Program-made: the position numbers and the translations under genes
Shown: in pieces, positions 8,676-18,186 of the stretch
Layout: every line of letters begins with the position of its first letter
Position numbering within the stretch: the stretch's first letter is position 1
Origin: Planctomycetota bacterium
GTDB lineage: Bacteria > Planctomycetota > Phycisphaerae > UBA1845 > PWPN01
DNA: 64,000 nucleotides
NCBI GenBank assembly: GCA_022711465.1
Contig: JAKLEZ010000004.1
Coordinates: forward strand, 248,001-312,000
Direction of reading: 5' to 3'
The notes under the pieces: model-generated
The model's input: only the letters and a program-made list of their open reading frames with translations
The model's database searches: none
Told to the model about the DNA's origin: nothing

Positions 8676-9824
8676 CTATCGTTGATAGATGGGCAGGTAG
8701 TGATATTTGACCGACAGACTCAGAATCGCCATCGAGGTCGCATACACGCGGCCGGCGTCTCGCTCCTCACCCTGGCGTGCATCCCAGGATCCCGCGTGCT
8801 CGCCGTCCTTCTCCTGATGGCGAAGCAGAATCGACTGTACGACCTCGCGGGCATGCTCCGCGTACTGGTCGCCGCGCTGGTACATACCCTGAGCGTAATA
8901 GTAGGTCCCGTATAGAAACCACTCGGTCTCCCACGTAGGCTTGAACTCCATCAGCCAGTCCGCCGAGCCCTTGACCGTCGGATCCTCGTAGAACCCACAG
9001 ACCTGCAACGACAGCAGCCCGGCCGCGCCCATCGCGTACTTGTGGTCACCGCCGCCGGGCTGGTAGCCGAAGGAGGCGGGAGCCACCGCCCGGGTATCAG
9101 CCCGCGGAGACAGAGCCCGGTAGCTGCGCCGGATGTAGTCGGCCGCCAGGTCAATCGCCTCCTTGGGGATGACAATCCCGGCATTGCGGGCCGATCGCAA
9201 GGCCATTACCTGCCATACGGTCACCGACAGATCGGAATCGTTGCTGTCCGGCTCATAGCGCCAACCCCCGCGAAAGCGGGGCTCCTTGCGAACGTTCTGC
9301 GAGCGGAGAATCAACTCGATCGCGGGCAGCAGCCGGGCACGAATCTGGCTGTCCTGCGCGCGATCCACGCCCATGCCCAACATCTCCGCGAGCATGAGAC
9401 TGGTGATCCCGTGGCCATACATCCGCGAGTGATCACCCTCGCCGAAGTACCCGTCCTTGCGCTGACGCCGCGCATCCAGCACGCACACCAACGCCTTGCG
9501 GAGCGCCTGACCCTCCGGAGTCTCATCGGTCGGGCTGTGGCCGAGCGAAGCGATCGCCATGGCCGCCAGCGAGGTCAGTGCCGTGCTGTTGCGGCCGATC
9601 CCCGCGTCGCGCTTGCGGTTGCGGCTCTCCTTGTCGATCGAGCCGTCCTCCCCCTGCTGGCGGATGAGGTAGGTAACGGCCTTCTCCAGGGCCCGGTCCG
9701 TCTCGTCCTTGCGGAACGGATCCAGAGCCGACCGCGTGGCCGGAACGGATTCCTCGCCGGGAACGGCCACGCAGAGCCATGCGAACCATCCGACAGCCAG
9801 CCATCTTGCGAGTGCCCACGTCAT
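8676..9824 (-). CDS. Secreted prenyltransferase/squalene-cyclase-like alpha-toroid repeat protein
   Basis: The 382-residue protein has an N-terminal hydrophobic signal (WALARWLAVGWFAWLCVAVPG) and then repeats of the alpha/alpha toroid seen in prenyltransferases and squalene cyclases, for example ALEKAVTYLIRQQGEDGSID, TSLAAMAIASLGHSP and GWRYEPDSNDSDLSVTVWQVMALRSAR. The cyclase DxDD acid motif is absent, although SNDSDLSVTVWQ occupies the equivalent repeat. A non-enzymatic binding role is therefore more likely than terpene cyclisation. In planctomycetes this protein type is regularly found at the end of MoxR-DUF58-VWA operons. Its start overlaps the preceding DUF4175-like gene by 4 bases (ATGA), so translation is probably coupled. 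It is the last gene of the long minus-strand block. Confidence 0.8.
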   Translation of the reverse strand: MTWALARWLAVGWFAWLCVAVPGEESVPATRSALDPFRKDETDRALEKAVTYLIRQQGEDGSIDKESRNRKRDAGIGRNSTALTSLAAMAIASLGHSPTDETPEGQALRKALVCVLDARRQRKDGYFGEGDHSRMYGHGITSLMLAEMLGMGVDRAQDSQIRARLLPAIELILRSQNVRKEPRFRGGWRYEPDSNDSDLSVTVWQVMALRSARNAGIVIPKEAIDLAADYIRRSYRALSPRADTRAVAPASFGYQPGGGDHKYAMGAAGLLSLQVCGFYEDPTVKGSADWLMEFKPTWETEWFLYGTYYYAQGMYQRGDQYAEHAREVVQSILLRHQEKDGEHAGSWDARQGEERDAGRVYATSMAILSLSVKYHYLPIYQR

Positions 9825-12800
9825 TTGGCGTTGTCCTTGGCCTTTTCGGCAATGGTCTGGAAGTAAGTCTCCACCATGTCGCGGTAGTCGTCGGCGACCT
9901 TCTCCCGCCGTCCGGCCATCAGATCCTGGGCCAGCTTCGGCGGCAGCTTGCCCCAGGTTTCGCCCGAGGCCGACCTGGCCGCCGCGGGCAGCGCGCCGCT
10001 CTCACCGCCGGCCACGGCGCCGAGGTCAGCCCCACTCCTGCTGTCCGGGGAGTCTCCCTCACTTCGGGGTGTACGGGCCACGGCCGTCCGGCCGCCGGTC
10101 CGCGCCTGGCGCATGGCCCGGGCACTTGCGGTGGCAGCGTTTCTTGCCAGAGCCGCGGCGTCGGAGGCCGCACGGCGAGCCTGCTCCGCCGTCTGCCCGC
10201 GGCTGTTCGAGGGCGCGGCAAGCGCCTGATCCAGCTGGGCCATCGCCCGGGCGAGTGATTCCGCGGCGCTTTGCGGCAAAGCAGTCTCGCTTGCCGCCCC
10301 GGTACTCTGAGCCGCCTGCTCGCCGCTCTCGGCCGCGGCGTCGAGTTGAGCCAGGTGCGAGTCGATCGCCCTGCGAGCCTCCTGTACGCTTCGGGCGGCC
10401 TGGCCGGCACCCTTGGTCCTGAGCGCCGACGTCGCGGCAGGCAGCTCGTGCCTGGTAATTCCCTCCACGCCCTCGGCCAGGCTTTCCAGAACCTCATCCG
10501 TGATCGCATCGCCGACTCGCTCCTCAAGTCGCGCAGCTCGTTCCAGCGCCGCGGAGGCCGCATTGAGGTTGCGGCCGACCGGATCCTGGCTGGCATGCAG
10601 GTCACCCGGCGGAGCGACCCGCTGAGCAGCCTCCTGGGCAATCTGCCGTGCGTCCTGAGCCATCGCCCGCAGGCCTTCCGCGACGACGGAGGCTCCCTCC
10701 GCGGATTGTCTCGCACCCTCGGCTTGAGCCTGATCCTCCTGCCCCGCTCTCTGGGCCTCCTTTGCCGCCCGTCGACCGATCTCGGCAAAGGCCTTGACGC
10801 CCTCCGCCGCTCCGGCAAGCTCGGTGGCAGTGGCCTTGGCCCGCCCAGCCAGATCCTCGATCGACTCGGAGGATACGGCGGCGGCCTTCTCCGACGCTGC
10901 CGCCACACGCCGCTCGGCGCTGTCCAGACGCTCCTTGGACCCCACTCGACCTTGCTCCGCGTGTCTTCGGACGGACTTCAGATCGTTGGCGGCGATCTCC
11001 TGGCTTCGCCTGCCGATCTGGGCCAGGCGCTCACTCAAGGCGTTGCGGCGGTTGTTCTCCTCGCCGAGCGGTGGAGCAAGACGTTCCGCGACCTGCCTCT
11101 CCTTGTCCGATGCCTGCACCAGCTCGGCGCGAGCCTCCTCCAGCGATTCCCTTGCGACCGCGGCCAAGGCCCTGCGCATCTCGTCGCTGCGACCTAGTTC
11201 CTGAGCTATGGCCGCCATCTGGTCGCCAGGCTCCAACCGAGCCAGGGCGGCCATCCGCTCGGTGGCCGCAAACTGGGATTCGAGCGATTCCTCCAAACCG
11301 AGCTCCCGTTCCACCCGGCGCAGCGCCGCTCGGGAATCGGCCACGTCACCACCCGACTCGAGAGCCTTCCGGTGCTCGCCGAGCTGCCGAAGGACATCCG
11401 CCAGATTGCCCTCCCGATCGGCGGCCGACGCAAGGTTGCTGACTTGCTGCTCGCGTTCGGCGGGCGCGGCGGCCCGCTCAAACGCCCGATCCGCCTCATC
11501 ACGCGGCTGTTCCAGCATCGCTACGGCGTCATCGTCATCTCGGGCCCGCTCGCGGCCCTCTGCCTTGGTGGCGTCCTGGAGATTCGCGTCCCGCCGCAAG
11601 GCATCCTGAAGGTCGCGCACACCCTCACTCACCTTGTTCTGGCTGGCCTGCAGGCCGGTTAATTCCCGAGACGCCTCCTGCGGGCTCTTGCTCGCCAGAC
11701 CCGCCGCGGTGTCAAGCGCCGCCTGCCGCACCCGCTCCGCCTGGTCAGCCAGGCCGGCCGTCATCTCACCCAGCGACGGGGCGTGAGCGGCGATCACTTG
11801 GCGGGCCTGCGCCAATCGTTCCTGGATCGAGTCCTTCGTCTCGGCTGCCTCTCGGGCCACGCGATCCAGCTTGTCCGTCACCCGAACCACCGGCTCGGGC
11901 ATTCGCCGGCGACGATGCATCTGCTCGCGGCTCTCTCGCCACGAAGCGCTGTCCCGGTTCCTGTACAACCGCTCCCGGGGCCAACCGCGGATGCCCGCCG
12001 ACTCCAGCCGGTCGGCAACCCCGAACATGTGGTTCGCAAAATCGCTGTTCTCGGGCTGCTTCGTGTGCGTCGTCGGCGACGATGACTCCCATCGTTCGTG
12101 ATTCCGCACTTCATCAAGAGCCGCGGCCAGCTCGGCAACGCCATGGCCCGCGTCGAGCGTTTTGAACGCCCCGTTCACGGCGGTGAGAGACTTGTGAGCC
12201 GCGTCGTCCTCAATGGGGCGGGTCCGGATCGCCTTGAGGGCCCGATGCGTGAGGTCCAGGTCAGACACGAAGGCCGGGTCGTGGTCCGGGCGGGCTTCCT
12301 CCAGCCTGGCCCGATCTGAGTAGAGCTCCAACACGGTTCTCCATAGCCGGTCCCGGGCCGCCTCGAGTTCCTTGAGCCGCCTGATGTCGTCTGGCATGTC
12401 TCCCGGCTTGTCGCCCTGCACCTGACGCCTGGCGATGTTGCGGCTCTGCTCAGCCGCTTCACGCGTCCGCTCGGTCAGTTCATTGAGAAGTGGTTCCATG
12501 GCGGGGAGCTTGCCCTCGAGTCGTCGACGCTGGCCATCCGCTTGTCCGGCCTCATCGGCAATGTACCCGCCCCACTCGGTCCGAGCTTCGACCAGCTGTC
12601 TGAGGACCCCACCGGACTCCGGCTTCGTCTTGGCGTCCTGCGATTCCTCGAGTCGTTTGGCGAGCCCCTCACGAGTGGTACGCAGGCGAGTCGCCAGCTG
12701 TCGACTGATCTCGGCTGGGCGACCAGTGTAGCGGCTCGCAAGATCGGCGAAGCGCGTCTCAACCTGCTTCATCTGCTCGAGGGCAGTCTGCTGGCGGCGA

Positions 12801-14905
12801 GTCCAGCGCGCGACCGGCGCATCCGGCAGTCTCAGGATCGCGCCGGTCCGCTCCTGGTCCCGCTGGAGCTCGATGAGGTCCTGCATGGCCAGGCCGACTT
12901 CATCACTGACCAGCAGTTCCGAGAAGATCTCGCGGGCCTCTCGGGCGTCTTGCTCGACCCGGCCGATCATCTCCGCAGCCTGACGGAAGGCCTGCCTCGT
13001 CTTGCCGGTATCGCCCGGAGACAGCGATGACTCCACTCGTTCCACCGCACCCTGGGCGGACTCACGCTGAATGCGGGCCACCACCATGCCGATGGCCGCC
13101 AGCTCCCAGCCGTCCGCCCCGCCACCGGACGCCCGAGCCGCATCGGCGAGGGCTGCCTGGAGCGAACTCGCTTCCCGGCCGAGCCGACCGGCAACCGCTC
13201 GCAGCTTGTCGACACTCGCACCCAGGCTCGCCACGTCAGCAGGACTGACCCGCCCGGCAACATCCTCGGCGGTGACTTTGGCCTCCACAGCGAACTTCTC
13301 GAACTGGGTGAGCAGTTCGAGCACCCCCCGCCTGGCCGCGATTGGCTGGAGATCGGCCGGCGAGAACCCAGGGGAGGCGATCATGATCCTGACCGGCAAC
13401 GACTCGGCTACACTGCCTTTAAGATCGGCAACCGCCAACCGAGTCGTCAGCCGATCGCCCGGCTTGAGATCCAGCGGCGCCAGGTCCCAGTCCTTCCGGA
13501 GACTCGTCGTTGCAGCCGACCCGGAAGGCAGCGTGGTTGCCACGGGAAATGACGATTCCTGCCACGTGCCCTCGTTGACCATGACCAGTTGCCACACACG
13601 CGCGAGCCCGACGTCATCGCTGGCCACGCCCGCCAGCCGGACGATCTCGTTGGGCGGGACCAGCAAGTCCTTGACGGGTTCCGTCAACCGAACCGTGGGC
13701 CGCTCATCGGGCAAAGGCTTGATTTCATATCTCGGACTGAACTTGCCGCTGTCGAAACCGGTGCCGGCCGCCATCAGCGTGACCTTGTATTCGCCGGCGG
13801 CCTGAATCGGGATCGCGGCCGCCAGCTTCTGAGGCTCGACACGTTCCACCGGCACACGCGTGAACTGCCCGCCCTGCTCCATCTCGATGGCCGCCTGGCT
13901 CACGGGCTGATCGATGTGCAGGACCAGGCGGGCAGTGCTCCCGGCATAGGCCGTCAGATCGCCGCGCTTTTGGGCATTCTCCGAACGCGGCGCCCGTGCC
14001 ATGTAAGCCGGATGCTCATAGGTCACATCGAAAGCGGTGACGTATGGCCGCAGGCGTGACCGGATGGTGTGCCGTTGGGTGATCGCGTCGCCGGCCCGCA
14101 CGCGGTAGGAGATCGCGTTCTCATCCGTCTGAAGCGTAACCTGATACTGGAGCGGCCGATCGGCCGACGGCATGGACACGAACTCGGCTCTTCGCCCCCC
14201 GCGAGCCATCTCCAGCGTCACCTCGGCCGGGGCGGGCCCCGAACAGGCCACACGGATCGGCACGCTGTCACCCTGCGGCACCAGGGCGTCCGCGGGGGAC
14301 GGTTCCAGAATCGAGAGCCGAGTCGACGAGACCCTCTCGATGTCTGCCATCGGAAACAGTGTTCGAGCCACCAGTCGGCCGAAACGAATGTCCTTGTTCG
14401 TCAAGAGCCCGACGAAGACCACCAGACTCACCGTCGCGAGCAGGACCCATCCCCGAACGAGACGAGGAGGCAGAAGGACCCGCGGATTGACGGTGCTCAT
14501 CCGGCCAGCCACCGAGACCTGGAGCATGGCCCGGAATTCGGATGAATCCAACTCCGCCGCCGAGTCCGCACTTCCCAGTTCCACCGCGGAAAGGAGGTCT
14601 TCACGTAAATCGGGCCGCAGCCCTTCGACGAACACCGCCAATTGGCCCAGGCTTGGCGCCTGGAACGTCGGCCGAATCCAGTAGAACCACGCGGCGAGGG
14701 CCACGACCAGGTAGACGCCGGTGCTCAGGCCCCAGCGGGCCTGATCGGACAGTATCAGGTATCGGTCAATCGCCGCCCCGGCGGTCAATGCGGCAACAAG
14801 AGCCAGAAGGCTTGCGGATAAACCCCGCCGCCGCACCAACACCCGTCGCCGGGCGGCGAGGGCATCGAGCCTTTCCTGCGTGACCTCGTCAAGCGGTATC
14901 TGCAT
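9821..14905 (-). CDS. DUF4175-like membrane-anchored coiled-coil protein
   Basis: This very long protein has 1694 residues. The N-terminus holds three hydrophobic segments: SLLALVAALTAGAAI, STGVYLVVALAAWFYW and GWVLLATVSLVVFVGLLT. Extracellular-type beta-rich stretches follow to about residue 550. The remaining 1100 residues are rich in Ala, Glu, Arg and Gln and read as long helices or coiled coil (EAARDRLWRTVLELYSDRARLE, ERVRQAALDTAAGLASK). This layout matches the DUF4175-type proteins of VWA/MoxR operons, whose molecular role is unknown. I chose the ATG at 14903-14905 (MQIPLDEVTQERL); it lies 11 bases after the upstream stop. The 3' end overlaps the next gene by 4 bases. A membrane-spanning scaffold or tether is a reasonable guess, not shown by the sequence. 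Confidence 0.8.
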   Translation of the reverse strand: MQIPLDEVTQERLDALAARRRVLVRRRGLSASLLALVAALTAGAAIDRYLILSDQARWGLSTGVYLVVALAAWFYWIRPTFQAPSLGQLAVFVEGLRPDLREDLLSAVELGSADSAAELDSSEFRAMLQVSVAGRMSTVNPRVLLPPRLVRGWVLLATVSLVVFVGLLTNKDIRFGRLVARTLFPMADIERVSSTRLSILEPSPADALVPQGDSVPIRVACSGPAPAEVTLEMARGGRRAEFVSMPSADRPLQYQVTLQTDENAISYRVRAGDAITQRHTIRSRLRPYVTAFDVTYEHPAYMARAPRSENAQKRGDLTAYAGSTARLVLHIDQPVSQAAIEMEQGGQFTRVPVERVEPQKLAAAIPIQAAGEYKVTLMAAGTGFDSGKFSPRYEIKPLPDERPTVRLTEPVKDLLVPPNEIVRLAGVASDDVGLARVWQLVMVNEGTWQESSFPVATTLPSGSAATTSLRKDWDLAPLDLKPGDRLTTRLAVADLKGSVAESLPVRIMIASPGFSPADLQPIAARRGVLELLTQFEKFAVEAKVTAEDVAGRVSPADVASLGASVDKLRAVAGRLGREASSLQAALADAARASGGGADGWELAAIGMVVARIQRESAQGAVERVESSLSPGDTGKTRQAFRQAAEMIGRVEQDAREAREIFSELLVSDEVGLAMQDLIELQRDQERTGAILRLPDAPVARWTRRQQTALEQMKQVETRFADLASRYTGRPAEISRQLATRLRTTREGLAKRLEESQDAKTKPESGGVLRQLVEARTEWGGYIADEAGQADGQRRRLEGKLPAMEPLLNELTERTREAAEQSRNIARRQVQGDKPGDMPDDIRRLKELEAARDRLWRTVLELYSDRARLEEARPDHDPAFVSDLDLTHRALKAIRTRPIEDDAAHKSLTAVNGAFKTLDAGHGVAELAAALDEVRNHERWESSSPTTHTKQPENSDFANHMFGVADRLESAGIRGWPRERLYRNRDSASWRESREQMHRRRRMPEPVVRVTDKLDRVAREAAETKDSIQERLAQARQVIAAHAPSLGEMTAGLADQAERVRQAALDTAAGLASKSPQEASRELTGLQASQNKVSEGVRDLQDALRRDANLQDATKAEGRERARDDDDAVAMLEQPRDEADRAFERAAAPAEREQQVSNLASAADREGNLADVLRQLGEHRKALESGGDVADSRAALRRVERELGLEESLESQFAATERMAALARLEPGDQMAAIAQELGRSDEMRRALAAVARESLEEARAELVQASDKERQVAERLAPPLGEENNRRNALSERLAQIGRRSQEIAANDLKSVRRHAEQGRVGSKERLDSAERRVAAASEKAAAVSSESIEDLAGRAKATATELAGAAEGVKAFAEIGRRAAKEAQRAGQEDQAQAEGARQSAEGASVVAEGLRAMAQDARQIAQEAAQRVAPPGDLHASQDPVGRNLNAASAALERAARLEERVGDAITDEVLESLAEGVEGITRHELPAATSALRTKGAGQAARSVQEARRAIDSHLAQLDAAAESGEQAAQSTGAASETALPQSAAESLARAMAQLDQALAAPSNSRGQTAEQARRAASDAAALARNAATASARAMRQARTGGRTAVARTPRSEGDSPDSRSGADLGAVAGGESGALPAAARSASGETWGKLPPKLAQDLMAGRREKVADDYRDMVETYFQTIAEKAKDNAK

Positions 14906-14916
14906 GACAGCACCTG

Positions 14917-17900
14917 CTAGATCAAGCCAACTCGCTTGCGCACCACCCACTCCAGCGTCAGGAGGAGGATGATCGGGGCGAAGAACCAGTAACTCTGGGC
15001 CAGCCGGGTCTCGCTGACCACCGTGCGGCCCGCGCTGAGCGGCTTGAGCAAGCCGGCTAACCGGCCCACTTCTTCCTCACGGAGGTAAGTACCGCCGGAT
15101 GTGGCCGCCATCGCCCTGAGCAACTCCTCGTCACTGCTCAGGCGGGCCGTTTCAGCACCCTGGCGGGTCTCGACGGCGAATGTCGTTCGTGCCTTGGTCT
15201 CCAATTCGGAGAAGCCCTCGATCGAAACGCCCACTTCGTATTCGCCTTCGTCCAAAGCGGGAGTCGCCGCACGATACCGGCCGATCCGGCTGGTATCGGG
15301 TTCCAGGGGTATGGCCGCCACTCTGACCCCCGCGCGGTAGATGGCCGCTTCGCCACGAGCGCCGGCCAGGGGCTTGCCCTCCCGGTCAGAGAGCTGAACA
15401 CGAATGCGTGCGGACTCGCCGGCCTGGTAGGCGGGACCACCTGCATCGAGGGCCAGGAAACGATCTTTGACGGCGAACGGAGCCTCCATGAGCCAGTTGA
15501 CGATCTGGTTCCAGTATCGCGTCTGGTACCGGTCTGCCACCTCATATCGCCACCGCCAAGTCTCATCCGAGGCACAGTAAAGGACGTGGCCGGCGCCCAC
15601 TTGGCGGTGCACGAGAAACGGAACTCGGCGCTCATCGCGGCAGACGGCTTCGGCCAGCACCTCGGTACCCTCGAGAGCCCGGACCGGCGCGATCCAGTGC
15701 GGTGCGGGCAGAATGGGCCACAACGCGGCGTTCACACCCGAATCGTTCTCCAACCGCAGGGCAGCCGAGAGGCGACCCGGAGCGGCGAGTTCAAGGTGAT
15801 CCGGAAGCGAACGCCCGAAACTGTCCGCGGGACCGACCGGGATCAACCGCCCGAGCACTGTCCGCTCATACTCCCTCAGGTGTCCTCGCTGTCCATCGAT
15901 CAGAACCAGCCCCCCGCCGTGCTTCTCCACGAAGTCACGAATCCACTCGAGCTCCTCGCCCCGAAGTGCCCCTGGCGGCAGTTCCCCCAGGATGATCAGC
16001 CCGTAGGCCATCAGCGATTCACGATCCGGAGGAAACCGGCCGGGACCGTCAACTCTGCTCCACGTGGGACCCTGGGCTCCGACGTCCTGAATCAGGGGAT
16101 CGATCCGCCACTGCCGATCACGATCGAACAGGTCCCGAATGTACCGCGTCTCCCAGCGCGGCCGCCCGTCCAGCAGGAGTATCCGCCGACCCTGCCGGGT
16201 GACCATGAATCGCAGTTCGGACGAGTTGTTGTCGCGCCGGCATTCACCGTCAACCGGTGACACGACTACCTGAAGCCCGACCGGTTCCGACAGCGTCTGC
16301 ACGTCGGCATGAACGACCGCGTTCCTGGTAGCCGTCGCCTCCTTGGCCGCGAAGTCGAAATCGATCCGGCGTACGCCGCTGCCGTCGGTCTGCAGCTCCT
16401 GTTTCCAGACCTCGCGTCCCCGGTTCGAGATGGTCACCACAAACGAGCGGCCGGGAGCCATGGCATCCCGCAGATGGATCTGACCCTTCACGCGATCATC
16501 CGCGTAGACCGATTGTGGGGCCTGAACCTCCGCTAACGCGAGATCGGGCGGCTCGAAAGGACTTCCCAGGCCGACCACGTGAACGGGAACGCCGCGGACC
16601 CCCAGAAACCGGGCCAGCTCCAGCGGCGACCCACCATCATTGTGCCGGCCGTCGGACAGAAGCACGACGGCCGTTCGATCGGCCCCCTCGCCCACAGAAC
16701 TCCGAATGCCGTCAGCCAAGTCGGTCACACGGGAGTCGGGCGTGCCCGGAAGCACATCCGGCATCCGAGTCGGCATGCTTGAATCCCATACTCGTCTTGC
16801 CTCCGAGCCCGCGAGGGTCATGATGTCGACCTGATGAGTCTCGCTGAGTTGAGCCACGAGTCCTCGCTCCGTGTCGAGAACGAGCGATTCTGCCCGTTTC
16901 CACCTCGTCTGAACAGAGACCTCGTCCAACACCTTGCGCAGCTTCGGATCGCCGGACTTGACGACGCCATCGGCATAGGCGGCGAATGCGGCGGCGAATC
17001 GCTCCTCCCAGCGACCAAGCATGTCGGCCACCTGGGTGAGTCTCGACACGTCGGCGGTGCGATCGTTCGCTGCCGGCTCGCGCGGCAGGCGGTGCACCGT
17101 TTCGAGGATCTCGCGATCGAACTCCTGCCGCAAGCCGGCCAGTGTTGACGCCCCGTCCTGGCCGGGCTGCTCCCAGCTCGACAGGAAGAGTCCGGGGATG
17201 GGCCATTCCTTCTTGCCATCCGGCCGATCCCAGCCAACGCAGACGAAGTCCTCACCACTACCTTCCTTGTGCAGGGCCTCGATATAGTAGCTCCGCCCCG
17301 CTTCGAGCCGGACGGGCGCGGATCTCTGGGATGGCATTACTTCCCATTGATGGTACGGGGTGAAGCCATCGACTCGAGCAATGGTCTTCTTCCTGGAATG
17401 ATCCCGATCCGGGCTCAGCGAGAGCATGGAGTCGTCATCGCTGTTGATCCTGAAGGTATACGCGCCCCCCAGCGGCGGACAGATGAAACCCCGGACCCGG
17501 GTTCCGTAGTTGTCGCCGCGGTTCGGCCGGCTCTCGAAAAGGTCGCGGCTCTCCTTCTGATCGGGAGCCTGCTTGAACTTGGGGCTGCCGGTGAGATCGT
17601 CGAGCTTCGCCCCGGGAACACCCTCGAAGTACTCGACGGTCACGCTTCCCCGCGGCGCATCGAGCGGCGGCAGGTGAGAGGTGTCCAGCCCGGCGAGCTG
17701 CCCGGCAGCCTTCTCGAGCTGAGCCTGCAAGCGTTTCAGCCGCTCCTCGCGGCCGAGGCTCATGAGCGGCCCGCCCCGCCCCATGGCGATCTGGCGAGCC
17801 TCGCTGAGAAGCCGGCCCATGTCCAGCAAGCCAAGATCGATCCTGTCCGTCGAGGCGTCACCACGCGAAGCGGCGATCAGCAGCTTGCGGCCGGTGTCAA

Positions 17901-18186
17901 GGTGCTCGTCGTTGAGCCCCATGCTCTGCGAGCCATCCACGAAGACCAAGACCCGCCCCAGTTGGCCCTCCTGCCAGCGATGGGTCAACACCGGGCCGGT
18001 CAGGCACACAACCACCGCGAACACCGTGAACGCGCGGATCAGGGGCAGCAGGAGCCTGACCCAGCCCCGAGCCTGCGTTTGCAAATCGCGGCGATACCAG
18101 TGCCAGGCCAGCAGGGCGGCACCCAGACCGAGCGCTGCGCCCTGCCAGGCCGTCAGAATCCCGGCGAAGTCAAGACGCAGGCTCAT
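14917..18186 (-). CDS. VWA-domain membrane protein with internal PA14 domain and amidotransferase-like region
   Basis: The 1089-residue protein opens with two membrane helices (residues 8-28 and 45-66). A von Willebrand A start follows: VFVDGSQSM holds the DxSxS metal site at residues 84-88. The matching second half of the VWA fold, TAVVLLSDGRHND, comes only at about residues 506-517, so roughly 300 extra residues sit inside the domain. Within the insert, residues 181-338 read as a PA14 domain (SVTVEYFEGVPGAKLDDL, GAYTFRINSDDDSMLSL, YYIEALHKEGSGEDFVCVGW). Residues about 720-870 resemble class I glutamine amidotransferase-like domains of this family (YGLIILGELPPGAL, GGGLVLIDGQRG). A last helix ends the protein (SYWFFAPIILLLTLEWVV). 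The start overlaps the upstream gene by 4 bases. PA14 usually binds glycans. Confidence 0.85.
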   Translation of the reverse strand: MSLRLDFAGILTAWQGAALGLGAALLAWHWYRRDLQTQARGWVRLLLPLIRAFTVFAVVVCLTGPVLTHRWQEGQLGRVLVFVDGSQSMGLNDEHLDTGRKLLIAASRGDASTDRIDLGLLDMGRLLSEARQIAMGRGGPLMSLGREERLKRLQAQLEKAAGQLAGLDTSHLPPLDAPRGSVTVEYFEGVPGAKLDDLTGSPKFKQAPDQKESRDLFESRPNRGDNYGTRVRGFICPPLGGAYTFRINSDDDSMLSLSPDRDHSRKKTIARVDGFTPYHQWEVMPSQRSAPVRLEAGRSYYIEALHKEGSGEDFVCVGWDRPDGKKEWPIPGLFLSSWEQPGQDGASTLAGLRQEFDREILETVHRLPREPAANDRTADVSRLTQVADMLGRWEERFAAAFAAYADGVVKSGDPKLRKVLDEVSVQTRWKRAESLVLDTERGLVAQLSETHQVDIMTLAGSEARRVWDSSMPTRMPDVLPGTPDSRVTDLADGIRSSVGEGADRTAVVLLSDGRHNDGGSPLELARFLGVRGVPVHVVGLGSPFEPPDLALAEVQAPQSVYADDRVKGQIHLRDAMAPGRSFVVTISNRGREVWKQELQTDGSGVRRIDFDFAAKEATATRNAVVHADVQTLSEPVGLQVVVSPVDGECRRDNNSSELRFMVTRQGRRILLLDGRPRWETRYIRDLFDRDRQWRIDPLIQDVGAQGPTWSRVDGPGRFPPDRESLMAYGLIILGELPPGALRGEELEWIRDFVEKHGGGLVLIDGQRGHLREYERTVLGRLIPVGPADSFGRSLPDHLELAAPGRLSAALRLENDSGVNAALWPILPAPHWIAPVRALEGTEVLAEAVCRDERRVPFLVHRQVGAGHVLYCASDETWRWRYEVADRYQTRYWNQIVNWLMEAPFAVKDRFLALDAGGPAYQAGESARIRVQLSDREGKPLAGARGEAAIYRAGVRVAAIPLEPDTSRIGRYRAATPALDEGEYEVGVSIEGFSELETKARTTFAVETRQGAETARLSSDEELLRAMAATSGGTYLREEEVGRLAGLLKPLSAGRTVVSETRLAQSYWFFAPIILLLTLEWVVRKRVGLI

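Noticed and set aside
9042..14883. Several long plus-strand frames across the cyclase-like and DUF4175-like genes
   Set aside because: They are antisense to genes with consistent start overlaps and domain structure, and have no recognisable domains.
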